Assembly: GCA_030407085.1 (NCBI GenBank)
Contig: CM059586.1
Location: forward strand, 27,081,501 to 27,145,500
From: Trichopria drosophilae
Taxonomy: Eukaryota > Arthropoda > Insecta > Hymenoptera > Diapriidae
Length of the DNA: 64,000 nucleotides
Direction: 5' to 3'
The position numbers were made by a program, and so were the translations under genes. The notes beneath the pieces were generated by a model, which was not told where the DNA came from, did no database searches, and saw only the letters and a list, made by a program, of their open reading frames with translations. This document shows, one piece after another, positions 11,637-23,255 of this stretch (position 1 is its first letter; every line of letters starts with the position of its first letter).

Positions 11637-11915
11637 GAGTGCACCTCAAAAACCCGACAAATCATAAAACAGACACCTCAAAAACCCGACATTCGAAAAC
11701 CAAACATTTCAAAAACCAGACTTTAAAAAACCAGATATTGCAAAAACTGAAATTAAATAAAATTTTGGTATGCCTGTTTTTGAAATCTCTAGTTTTTGAA
11801 TGTCTATTTTTTAATTATCTGATTTTTTAATATCTGTTTTTTTAAATATCTGGTTTTTGAATGTCTGTTTTTTTAAATGTCTGCTTTTTGAATATCGGGT
11901 TTTTGAGGTGCACCC
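11637..11915. mobile_element. word-array foldback element, copy 2
   Basis: Starts GAGTGCACCTC and ends with the complement, GAGGTGCACCC. It is flanked by a perfect 8-bp duplication AAAATTCT at 11629-11636 and 11916-11923. The left arm is a run of words of the type ACCCGACATTTCAAAA, and the right arm is the complementary TTTTTGAATGTCTG type, meeting near 11760. The architecture is the same as the copy at 5346 but the end sequence belongs to a second subfamily (GTGCACCTC in place of GTGCGGGTC). No coding capacity. Confidence 0.85.
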
Positions 11916-11958
11916 AAAATTCTTACTCTGGAAATTGGCTGTAAAACAATGAAATTTC

Positions 11959-12018
11959 AAAAAGTCTTAAAATTGTTACATCTCAAATTAAGCACTGTAA
12001 AAGGCGGAAAATTGAGAT
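11959..12018 (+). mobile_element. CACAG-type MITE, left-end fragment
   Basis: AAGTCTTAAAATTGTTACAT followed by CTCAAATTAAGCACTGTAAA matches the left end of the intact element at 12315-12661. The copy breaks off after about 60 bp, just before an ACTCCCGGAGTGT segment. Confidence 0.6.
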
Positions 12019-12035
12019 CTACTCCCGGAGTGTTA
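12007..12035. repeat. ACTCCCGGAGTGT word
   Basis: A self-complementary ACTCCCGGAGT word preceded by AAATTGAGATCT. Close relatives occur near 20990, 26523-26575 and 46230-46275, always next to an AAAATCGAGTT-like phrase. Confidence 0.45.
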
Positions 12036-12314
12036 AAAATCCAGTTATGAATATATAGGTTTAGATTATTCAGACTAAAATCGAACCATCATACTCTGAA
12101 TAAAATCGTTGCATAATAAAACCTACAACCAATAGCGCAATGAAATATATTTCACCGGATAACATATTTTGTTTTACGAAAAAATATTTGTGTTAGTAAA
12201 TGTTTATTAAATGAAAATGATCTTTTATTAATGTAATTAACACGATGAACCTGTATATGGCCGTTATTTTATGTTGTTTACACTTATTGTGTGTTTATCT
12301 CAAACAAGATCGTA

Positions 12315-12661
12315 CACAGAAAAAAAAAAGTCTTAAAATTTTTACATCTCAAATTAAGCACTGTAAAAGGCTTAATTGCCGTCTAAAATTGAGCTAATTT
12401 TCTTAAATTAAGTCAATATTTGAGCTTAAAGACAATTTTTAAAGACAAATTTATGCTTAAAGACAAATTTTTCGAGCTTATCACACCTAAGTTAGAGAAT
12501 TCTTATTTCGAACCCGAATATTGACTAAAAGCAAGTTTCCAAAACTAAAAACAAGGTTTTAAGCGCAAATATGGACTTAATTAAAAAAAAATTAGCTCAA
12601 TTTTAGACTTTTACAGTGCTTAATTTCAGATGTAACAATTTTGAGACATTTTTTTGCTGTG
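12315..12661. mobile_element. CACAG-type palindromic MITE, copy 2
   Basis: Bounded by TA on both sides (12313-12314 and 12662-12663). It begins CACAG plus an A-run and ends with CTGTG. The first roughly 100 bp pair with the last roughly 90 bp, including TAAGCACTGTAAAAG and AAAATTGAGCTAATTTT. TA duplication, long terminal inversion and lack of coding sequence fit a mariner-superfamily MITE. The assignment to superfamily is inferred. Confidence 0.8.
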
Positions 12662-12663
12662 TA

Positions 12664-13663
12664 TGAAACAAGGGCGTAATTACCGATAGTTACTTGAGTG
12701 CGCCGAAACTTAACGTTAATTTCAGGGATCCAAAGGGTTTCAGCCCAGTTTTTTACTTGTGTATTCTTATAGGACAAAACCTGCTCTTTCTATTAAAACA
12801 AAAAAAAAACGTCAAAAAATCTGGTCTCCTTTGGTGAAAAACATAAATTAATAATTGATATTCATTTTTCAAGGGCAAACATTTGTTATATTAAAAAATG
12901 CATATGACGTTTCGAAAGAGCGTGAAAAAATCTAAAAAAACATATTTTTAATCAAACTAATTATTGACGGCGTTTTAGTAAAATAATGCTGAAAACCCCT
13001 CCCTCGGTTAATATTTGATTAATCGAAAAAATCTTGTTAGTATAAACTAATATCACGTAGGACATTTTGTCCAAGTTTGAGCCCGATCAAAGAACATTGA
13101 TTTTCAAAGTGGGTACACTTCAGAAATAATGCCCTATATATATTTTCAAAATAACCTATGCAAAGGTACAGCATTTAAAAATATTTAATTCCAGACCCAT
13201 TATTGTATCATACTGCACAAATTTCTTATAAATTCCATACGACTCGCCTAAAAAGGGATATTGTTAAAACTATTCTTCTTTCATATTTCTAACAAGAAGT
13301 TAATAATGCTTCTTTATAGACTTTATTGAATGTATTTTCTGGTTTAATTTTATGTTAAATTCTATCCAATATTTGTAAGGAAAAGAACATTTTATAACTA
13401 TATCAGCTATTCATTATTTCACAATAATTTTCCATTGGTTCCGATGCCTAGATAGAAATAATGTTATCCTTTTTTTTTATATTAAAGTCTAAAGTAATTT
13501 TTTAGCGTTCCTATGATACTCCTAAAGAATGTCCCGAATTCCCAAAATTGAATAATTTCTAGAATAAGAATACAATATTGCTTAGAAATATTCCCAATGT
13601 TCGATATGAACATTCTAAAAATATTAGAATGCGCTATTCATGGGTAAGGAATTATAATTCACA
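12664..13663. other. AT-rich stretch, nothing recognised
   Basis: Includes phrases such as TCCAAGTTTGAGCCCGATC near 13070-13090 that resemble decayed transposon text, but no boundaries or frame can be given. Confidence 0.3.
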
Positions 13664-13846
13664 CAACAGAGTCCCGGTATATTTGCGTCTCGCTATATTT
13701 ACATCCCAGCATTTTTGCACAGTTCCGTTTTATTGGTCTGTCGCCGCTCTCTTTTTCCCCTACCTTACGCGCTGGGGCCCCAGGAAGGGCCTGCTGTGAA
13801 GTTAGGAACCTAACGCGACTGATGAGAGTGGGAGAAGAGGCACTCA
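13664..13846 (+). mobile_element. pogo-like MITE, truncated copy
   Basis: Aligns with the first two thirds of the intact element at 40445-40715, starting CAACAGAGTCCCGGTATATT and including the CGCCGCTCTCTTTTTCCCC core. The right terminal inverted repeat is missing: the match stops near GAGAAGAGGC. Frames through it on both strands are by-products. Confidence 0.75.
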
Positions 13847-16800
13847 ATTCTATTTTTGATCGTTTATAAACATTAATTTTTCGTAAATTTTGAAATATTG
13901 CGGCATTAAGTTAAAGTTATGGCAGTTAAGAAATAAAAGTAAAACTATAACCAACGACGTTAAAACTATTATACTGTTTTCAAAATCGCATTAAAATGCT
14001 TTTGGTGCAATTTACATTGCTTACTTTGAGTTTCGACGTAGTAAACTTTTGAACCCCAAGTTTCACCTCGGGGTCTTGCCAGCAACCTGTGGACACCAAC
14101 ATCCCATTATCGTCCCTAAAGGGTTAATTTGTTATTCACTGACCTCGAAACAATTTCCATTTTTGCCTTACTTTATTTTAGTCGATTTGTTAACCAACAC
14201 TTTATAGATGATACCCAGCTGTTTATTTTAAAACGGCATTTCAGTTAAATTGAAGAGTTTATATTTAGCGGCTAATAATTAACCAAGACACTTGAGCTGG
14301 AATTCAAAATTATTCATAAACATTGGCATTTCCCTGAAATACTCCGGAGTGTTTTATAGAATCATGTTCATTCAACGCAGATAACAAATTGTTTCTCAAA
14401 AGAAGCGCTGCTGATTTAGAAAATATTTATTTTGATTATTTTTACAGTTTGTGAGTTTCGGTAACCCATACCAAATGTCCCCATAACCAAACGTTTAAGA
14501 TACAGACTGACCCAGTAGGCGAACAGGTAGAATAAAGCATTAAAACTTCTTGAATTGCATTTTTTACGAATTTTTTTGCCTTATATAAAAAAGCCACATT
14601 GATGATGTATAATCACACAAATGGTATCAAATGTTCAGCCATTAAAAAAATAGAAGTGTCCACCCAAAGAAATTATGAATAAAAGCAATTTTACTAAATT
14701 TGAATTCTTCTCACTAAAACTTACGGGTCTCAGAAATTTAATTCCGTAAAGTGAAGCACCACTGAAAGTGTAGATTAATGAAGCGAGATATTGAAGATAA
14801 ATAAAGGAGACCTTTTGGTAGAGATTATATCATCTTTTATACTTAAAAATTAACTCTGTTAACAGCTGTACTGTATTCGACTTTTACAAGTTTACGGACT
14901 CCACTCGACTTATGTGCGTTCCAATCCTTTCTCGCTTGAAAACTGACCTTGGAAACTGTCGGAGTTTATCGTCAAGGTCAACAGCCGGCCCATGTCCGCT
15001 GAAAATTCTTCACTTTCTGAAAGAAATAAACATTATATTACAAACCTGAAGTATGTTTCGCAATAAAACGACTGAATTAGAAATATTTACTCAAACATTG
15101 CTTATACGCGTGAAGATAGAGTTATAAGTTACACATTACAACATGAAAATAATGCATCCATTTTGAAAATAGTGTTTCAGATTACAGTTGTAATAATTTA
15201 AAATATATTTAACATATTCCTAGAAGATTTATTAAATCCAGCATCTTTTATGTAGGTACATTATCACAAGATATTTTATGGTCACGAGGAAGCGGAAATG
15301 AACAAAGAGAATTTTCAAACAATATTTTGGTTCCTGAGAGCACTGAAAAAAAAGAAATCTTTATTCGTTACAAAACATTTGTTAGCTCAAAAATCATCCT
15401 TACTCTTTTATATCTCTCTAATTTTTGTTCAGTAATTTAATTAACTGTCAACTCTTTTGTAAATATTATGATTATTTAATTGTAAATGAAAAAAAAAATA
15501 TCAACAATTAGGGTTGTTAATATAAAATAACAAATTCGGTTTCGTGTTGTAATACAAAAAATTGTACGTTTGGTGTTGCGGAATACGTATTTGAAGTCAG
15601 GGAATTACAATTTTTTAATTCCAGAAGGCTCATTCAAAATGGCTGAATAAATAATAAAGAATAAAAAAGTTTTCAAAAAACAGTCACAATATTTAACGTG
15701 TTTCTAGTTATACATCTGCAAATTTTATATAGTTGTTTATAGTTATACAGGTTTCATGAATTGAATTTGACCTTGAGCTTGTTCTCCAAGGGCATTTCGA
15801 GGTAAATTTTTTTACTCGTAATTTCAGATTAGCGTACCTCGGTGAAGAAAAGTCGTAATGGAATGCTGCGACTCTCATATTAAAGAGAAAAAGTAGTACT
15901 ATATGATCCAACGAGAAGAAAAACTTCTAAAAATGTTGTGTCTTTTCTACATATCGCCAAAAATAGCAAAAAAAAAACGCGTGTATCAATTGCATAACTT
16001 CGAATATTTCAAATAGAAGGTGGCACCTTTTTTTTTTCTAGAAATTAGTGTTTTTATTAAACGACCTTCAGTATATTTGAAAAGCAATTCGTTACCTTAG
16101 TCTTAAGTTTGTTTATAGAGGTATCCATATTATTGATTATTAATAACAAAGTATTCACTTCAAGTGTGAAGGTCATTGTAAGCTCATTGTAAATATTGAT
16201 ATTTGCAATTTCAACTTCCAAACTCAACATTCAAAAGTTTGTTACCAAATTTGATAAATTCATCATATATGCAAATTATGAAATCGTTTCAATTTGTTAT
16301 GTACGTTTTTGACTTTGCGTGATATTTTTTACATCTTCAATTCACATGCATTTGCAACTTTTTTTAATGAGTGTAAGTATCCTTCATAGGCTAATTGTTG
16401 CTTGTCCTTTTTGACTCAGTCCAAAATATAACGGAATGTTTACACTTCACAGAACTCAATTTTATGACAGACGTAGTTAGTTTTAGCGCCACCAGGTGTT
16501 ATAGCAACTTGCAGCTCTGTTCGGCTCTCGGGATTTAAATGGGTTAAGAATTATATATATTATTATTACGTATTGGGAGACAAGGTACATTTTTTCTATT
16601 TTAAGATAACGTGCACTAACAATAAGTTATGCTACGATATGTATGTAACCGAACGACACTTTTACTCCTATTGGCTGTGGGAGCTTCTGTATTTAAATGT
16701 ATGTAAGTGAAAAATTGTAGAAATACAATGCGATAAATATATTCGAAATACAATAATTCCCTCACATACTTGTAAAATGTTAATATCGAAAGTACATTAT

Positions 16801-18640
16801 ACACATATAATAGGGAGCTTATGTAAAATTAATTTAACATTATTCTGTAACCTCCATTTAATAAGTTTAGTCCATGATACTGACATTAATATAACATTAG
16901 AGTAAGGTTAAGTGAACATATGTCAGCCTCCGTATAATGTTGCAAGCTCAGACTTGAATAGTTATTCTAAACTTACAGCAACATTCATGTTAGAGCGATT
17001 TCAAGGTCAAATCGGCGTTGAGTGCTTGTTAGATAATATTTATACCAAATTAATCTTTCTGCAGTCCTACATGTCATACACAAATGTGAACTGGCGCCAT
17101 TTCTTAAGAAGATGTGCAGCTCTCACACATATTACAACTCTATGCAAAAAAAAACTGAGTAAAAGGTCGATGCCGTCCGTTAAATAATAAATAAAAAAAA
17201 AATTTAATGAAAGCCTACCATGAGCATAATCCATTACATGAAATATATCAACAAGTTTTAGTGCTCTTTTTACTGTGCAGCTTTTTATAGATTGCCATAC
17301 AGTTCAACATTCAAGTGGAAAACTGTAGGTAGTTCCATTCGTACAAACAATATTTTTGTGTACGTACATTGAATAAAATTTCTACACGATGTGGGCGTAA
17401 ACTATCATTGAAAATAAACAACAAAGCGTGAAATCGCATTTTATGCGCTTGGTGTATAACATACCATAGAACATTCTCTCTAATTACCTTCAAAGTTTTC
17501 CTCGTAAACTTTATGCCCCTTTACGCTGATATCTATAATTAAATTAAATTATTATGTTGTGTTTAGAAGGCAAAATGTTAATAATAACACTAAGCCGAAA
17601 CTTAGTTGCACAACTTCAGGAAATTATGATAAATAATATAAATAGAGAATCAGTCCAGAGGGATTTCAGATTGGAATAGCATGATCGTAATTCAGCTTTT
17701 GCAATAATTTGTAAAAGTGCAGATCAAAAATCTCATTTCCAAGATTTTATTCCTCATAAATATTAAAGCATTTTCCACGTCCGTTATTGATTGTGCTAAA
17801 TAGGTGTGATAATATTAAAGCCTCTGAATCATAATAAAATATTAACGATACTATAGAGAAGTCTAAATGCGGTTACTTTTAAAATGTCGATAATACACAA
17901 AGATAGTGCATAGCCACGTCCCTGCTCGAGGGGAAAATAATCGCTTATTTTGTTCGTTAAATCTTTGTTGTCTATTTTTCGCAATAAGTTTAACGAGATG
18001 CTCGCGATAGTATTGTTTTTAGAGCGTAAGGGTATAATAAGAAGAATTCATTAAATTCTAATTATTAAAATTTACTGGTATTTCAAAAATTAACCCTTTA
18101 AGGATCAAATGTACATAAATTTGAGTTTGACAGTACTTTTTAGTAGTAAACTGCGGTGAAAAAAAAATGTTGGAGTTGATTTTTCATTGCCCAAACTCTG
18201 CCCTTTGGAATGGTGTATCGAAAAATGCCGCAAATTTAAAGTAAAAAATTACGAACATTTATTTGAAAAAAATCTGGAATTTTTAGTTTATTTTTATTAG
18301 CATAAGTTTTTTATAATTTCCCGCATTAGAATACGTCAGATGTTTGTATATATTACGACAAAAATGTTTGGGCTAAAAGATAGAAATACACAATTAAATT
18401 TCAAAACGGCAGACTTTTTCCATCAAGTCCCATTTTTTAGATACATACTGCGATTGCCAAAGGAAATTTTCTTATGACCAAAAATTTTCTTTCGTCACAT
18501 TCAACCTCACTTTTACAGAAAAATCAGTTTAAAAATGATGCTGCGATTGTCAAAGGCAACCAAAAAGTATAATTTTGTCGGTCAGTGTTTGTTACGTTTA
18601 TGACGGTTTCGGCAGGGGAACAAAGTTCCGAAAATCAAAA
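13847..18640. other. Long AT-rich interval without recognisable genes
   Basis: I see no gene, RNA or bounded repeat in these 4.8 kb. The frames at 15708-15911, 16616-16804, 16912-17187 and 17311-17493 have no motif that I recognise. The one at 16912 relies on a GTG start. A poly-A/poly-T bias and short homopolymers are the only visible texture. Confidence 0.4.
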
Positions 18641-18642
18641 TT

Positions 18643-18771
18643 CCGAAAGGCTAAAATTTTGATATTGCGTGAGTCAAGGTATTCCAATTTTCTTTCTTTT
18701 TGCCAAATTTTCAAAAACAAAGTGAAAAAAATCACGCTGGAGCCATGCTATATCGAAATTTTAGCCTTTCG
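18643..18771. repeat. Short inverted repeat CGAAAGGCTAAAATTTT
   Basis: CCGAAAGGCTAAAATTTT at 18643-18660 is answered by GAAATTTTAGCCTTTCG at 18755-18771. It lies inside an open frame (18575-19018) that I do not consider a gene. The arms are about 17 bp and could be the ends or core of a small decayed element. Confidence 0.5.
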
Positions 18772-19029
18772 ATGTGTTGACTTTTATAATTTCTTTTTCG
18801 CGACCACGGTTTTTAACCATTTTACTGGTAGCCGTTATGAAATAAAAAGTGCCAAAACTGGTACGAGGTACTTTTTAAAATGTCAAGGCACTGAGAAAAA
18901 TTGGTTCCATTTTCCTATAAAACATATCGTTTGGCATAAACGAAACTCTCTTCCCCTCCTTCTCCCTCGTCGCGCCATTGCGGACACGAATCCTTTGAAG
19001 CATACATTATTGTCGTAAAATTTCGATGA

Positions 19030-19345
19030 AAATGTTAAGTAGGGGGTTTTCGGGATCGCTGAATACGAATATAAATTCAGAATGTTAAAATTCAAAAGGG
19101 TTGATCTAATATGGCGCACGAAATAAAGCGATATTGAATATGTAACTTCTTGCATTTCTGTCCACCATCTTGGATCGTCCGTTTTGAATTTTGGAACTGT
19201 CAGATCAGATTCGTAATCTGTGACCTCAAAACCCCTCGAGTAACAAATTTCACGCCAAAAAAAGTTTGCTTAAAAAGTGTATAACTTGTAGCCGCCATAT
19301 TGGATCCGCCATTTTGAATTTTGAAAATATGACATAAAATTCGTA
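19030..19345. repeat. Dispersed GGATCCGCCATTTTGAATTTT units
   Basis: Contains phrases GGGATCGCTGAATACGAAT, TTGGATCCGCCATTTTGAAT and GATTCGTAATCTGTGACC in mixed orientation. These are diverged members of the roughly 120-bp unit found in order at 22583-23262 and also at 50560-50710 and near 55140-55175. Confidence 0.6.
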
Positions 19346-19979
19346 TTTACCGACGCAATTCGCACTTTTTTTGTACACATATGATACATTATCAGTGAAG
19401 TGGTTAATAACGACTAAGAATCCGGTTTAAGAAATCGTGTATAATCAGCAATAAATAGTAAAAATCGTTATGATTCGTCGAAATGACAAGAGCTCTCGTA
19501 GCGTACCCTAGGTAACGGATGGTCCATTGAAGACAAAAAAAAATGCAATCGTGAGTATACGTACGCATCTATGGGAATATGATACCGATTATGCCGATGC
19601 CAATTATGCAGGAACCGGATCAATACCGCATCTACATAACAATTCGGAAATCGCCGCAAACAGTATGCTGGGCGGGAGGTACGCTTACGCATATGTGCCG
19701 CATCGAAATGCCGGATTTATTAGTGCATGTGACTCAGTTTAAACCAACCTGATCACTGCACTCCACGTTGCTGTGGAGTTGTACGCACGACGTACGGGTT
19801 AGAGCAGCGCGTGCGTGCAAACTAACACATACCGAGGAAACCGGGAACGACGGATCGTTCGCTGCCGGTAGCAACGACCCTGGATGCATCGACTCCGGGG
19901 CCGTTCGACGCTAAGGGTAGCAAGTGAGCGAGATGCTCATAGGAAATCCTGGAGTAACGGACAGAGATGCTGGAAAAGT
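19346..19979. other. Unrecognised stretch with GC-richer end
   Basis: An open frame at 19527-19742 is opposed by one on the other strand (19468-19692). Neither is recognised. 19740-19920 is CpG-rich compared with its surroundings (for example GCGCGTGCGTGC) and lies immediately before the polypurine block. It could be a small promoter-like or repeat segment, but no transcript evidence exists in the sequence itself. Confidence 0.35.
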
Positions 19980-20120
19980 GGCGAAAAAGAAAAAGATTGA
20001 GAGAGATAGGCTGAGATGACTGACTGAGAGAGGAAATATGGAGAAAGAAACAGAAAATGAGAGGGAAAGAGGCAGGGAGAGGGTGAGAGTGAAATAGAAC
20101 AACACGAGAATCAAAGAGAG

Positions 20121-20194
<74 letters not shown>

Positions 20195-20335
20195 GGGATA
20201 ACAGCAACGGGGGAGAGTTTATGAGAGAATGCAAGATAGACAGAAAAAGGAGCGAAAGTAGGAGGGCGACAGAGAAGAAATGTGCGGGAGACAGAAAGAG
20301 AGAAAGGGGTGAAAAGAAGTGTGGAGGGGATTTAT
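19980..20335 (+). repeat. Polypurine block with (AG)35 microsatellite
   Basis: About 350 bp in which one strand is almost entirely A and G, with an uninterrupted AG run at 20123-20192. The complementary strand yields a leucine/serine-only frame that is an artefact. Mirror-symmetric purine tracts can adopt triplex (H-DNA) structures. The flanks are degenerate GAGAGA/GGAGA text, consistent with an older expansion. Confidence 0.9.
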
Positions 20336-22582
20336 TAAGTCGAAAATTTCTAATATGTAACATAATGCGGTATAAAAAAATTAAGTGAATACAACCAAAG
20401 AATATATTGAATTATTTCATATATTTTAAGTTATTTATTGTTCTCCCGAAATTTTTTTAAATATTAATTTTTTGTTCTTAGTTTGTTATTGTATTATAGA
20501 AAGTGTTAGGTAGGAATAAGGTAAATATTCACGAAAAAGCATTTATTATCGGAAAAATTCATGCGTCATTTCTTACATGATACCGTTATTGCGAAAATGC
20601 TATTTTACACATTTTTGTCTTTTTTCTTTTGCATTTTACTCACTTGCAACAAAATAGTACATTATGTGCCGAGGGCGCAATTATCGAACGAAGTGAATGA
20701 AACAATCACACTCGTCGGAGATAGATATTTCGCCCGTGACCAGTAATGTATTTTTCGATCCGATTGTCGTAGGACTTGATAATTCGCGGCCGAAGGTTTC
20801 GCCCTAGGCCGAGAAATCGAGTTTTACGGTCGGAGGATCAAGAAATAATATTCGACACATGTGCGAAAATGTTTTATGTACCAATGCGAATGCGTACCTC
20901 GCTTTTCGCTCGGCCCACAACTCTCACATTGGTAGAAAAACTTTTACGCACTTGTATCAAAATAGTATATTTTAACACCCCGGGAGTAGAACCTGATTTT
21001 CCGCCCGATATTGACATATTCGGGCGCAAATGAGCGAACCCCGCGCCCGTCGTATTAAAAGATATCATATGGAAAACGGTCGAAATATTGATCTTCGACG
21101 AGTGTGATTGTCACCCTCGCTTCGCACTCGTTGAATATAGGTATTCGCGCCCTTGTTACATAATATACTATTATGTGATGTAGTGTGTAAAATGCGATTT
21201 TACACATTTTTTACTTTTTTCTTTTACACACTTAAATAACATAAAATAGCTTACGTTTCATGAGTGTAAATGTTTTTTGTGCTAATGTGAATGCCAACCT
21301 CACATTCACAAACAAAATTTGTTCGCACTAGTGTCGTAATATAGTATTTCAAGCCCATTTTCACGCGTAAAGTAAACTTTTGCCCTCTCGGAACGAAAAT
21401 ATGTGTAAAGTGAAATGTTGCAGATAAAATTGTCCTTAACACACTTAAGAATCCGTCAAAACCTGTTTTTATTTACTTTATATAGCAAAATATAAAAAAA
21501 TAGGATCCCTAAAATAGGCGTAAATTTGAACACGATAGGGAATAATACGCAAAACTTGACATCGATATCCCCTACGTGCAGTTCTGCGTAAGGACACTGT
21601 TAAAAATTCCTACATGAATTTTCTAAACATGTAACGGAAGTTTTTTACGCTTACATTTTCATAATTTACAGTACCGTTTCATAACTAATACAGTTACGTA
21701 TAGTTTACGTATGTAAATTCTTAGTATTGTAAATTGTTTTGCTGTTATTTAAATAAATAAATTATATAAAACATATCAAATTTAATGAAACAAGACTGGC
21801 ACAAAAAATTTCCCACATTTAATACAATATTATTCATATATTGTCATTGCACTCTATGATTTTATGCTTTACGGATATGAAATGCTTTATGCACTGAAGC
21901 GAGGCATTTTAATCCCTTATGATGAGATCAAAATTCAACGTCTACAACAGGAATCTCGGGAGCCTCTTGTAGGGATGCTAAAATCGTTTCTGCCCCTGAC
22001 GACGATGTGTCTGCCCCTGGTGACCAAACTAACGTCACCTGCGCTCTCTCATTCATATTTCTGTTACAAGTTTCATAATTTTCGGATAATGTTACATAAT
22101 TTGTCTGTCTGTTACAGGTTTTAGGAATATTCTGTTACTCCGGTAACATAAAAGTATCAGAATTTTCCGAACATTTCTACCAGTGAATACTTTACCCCCA
22201 TGTTAGGTAGTATAAAATTTTGAAATTTTGAACATACAATTCTTGCGTGAACTAAACACAATTCGGACTATGATATTCATAAACTGAAAGGCCATGCGCA
22301 GAGTTATCATTTTCTGGCCTAACTGAACCCTTTGAAGCACGGTGTCCTTTCTGTAGGACACCTTATTGTAATTCATTTTTTTTTATTTTTCAGTAGATTA
22401 AAATTGAACATTAGTGCACATTTTTTCTTCCGTACTTCGGTAACATGTTTTTAAATGTAGACAAATTAATATTTATTATGAATTATTGTGTTAAATTGTT
22501 TACAATGACGAACAATGTATAAAAATTACGTGTTTTTTAACAAAGAATGTATGATGAAAAGAAACCGTCGTTGAAATAAGAC
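20336..22582. other. AT-rich interval with CTCCCGGGG-family words
   Basis: No gene is supported. 20760-21045 has repeated phrases such as TCGCGGCCGAAGG, CGCTCGGCC, CACCCCGGGAGTAGAA and GGGCGCAAATGAGCG, related to the ACTCCCGG words at 12007, 26523 and 46230. A possible LINE-type AATAAATAAATTA tail lies near 21750-21765. The frame at 21864-22124 has no recognisable motif. Confidence 0.4.
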
Positions 22583-23250
22583 GAAAGTGGGTACTCGAGG
22601 ATTTTTGGGGTCGCTGATTACGAACCTGGCATTAGATTTTCAACATTAAAAATGACGGATCCAAGATAGCCTACCGAAATGTAAAAATTTACTTGATCGA
22701 GGTGAAACTCGGTACTCGGGGGTTTCAGAGGTTGTTAATTACGAATGTGGTCATAGATTTTCAAAATTCAAAATAGCGGATCCAATATCGCCGCCGAAAA
22801 TGTAAAAATTTACTTCATACAGGTGAAACGGGATAGTCGAGCGAATTCAACATGAAGGTCCAAAAAGTAAAAAGTTATTTGACCGAAATCAAACTAAATA
22901 CTGAATAATGTCACATTTTCAAGATAAAATTTAGCAAATTCAACAAGCGATCACAAATCCTGAAATTTCACAGTACGTCTTTTATGTCCTCGAAAACTTA
23001 CATTTTGGCTGTCATATTGAATCCGTCATTTTGAATTTTAAAAATCTAAGATTAGATTCGTAATCTACAATCCCGAAAACTCTCGAGTACCCAATTATCT
23101 CGATGAAATAAATTTTTACATTGTGGTCGGCATTCTTGGATCCGCCATCTTGAGTTTTGAAAATCGGAGACCAGATTCGCAATCAGCAACCTCGAAAACC
23201 CCGGGGTACCCATTTTCAGCTCGATCAAATAAATTTTTTAATTGTTGTCG
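22583..23250. repeat. Inverted pair of tandem 120-bp units
   Basis: Starts of GAAAnnnGGTACTCG at 22583 and 22704, and a third relative (GAAACGGGATAGTCGAG) at 22824, give a 120-121-bp period. Units include GGGTCGCTGATTACGAA, AATGACGGATCCAA and TGTAAAAATTTACTT. From about 22990 the same text returns in reverse complement (two units, GAGTACCC near 23096 and GGGGTACCC near 23205, spaced about 110 bp). The block is therefore a palindrome of tandem repeats centred near 22920. Confidence 0.75.
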
Positions 23251-23255
23251 GCATA

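Noticed and set aside
18575..19018. 147-codon plus-strand frame
   Set aside because: It overlaps an inverted repeat, is opposed by a minus frame at 18883-19155, and shows no recognisable motif.
19911..20363. 150-codon leucine/serine-rich frame on the minus strand
   Set aside because: It is the translation of the polypurine/(AG)n tract.
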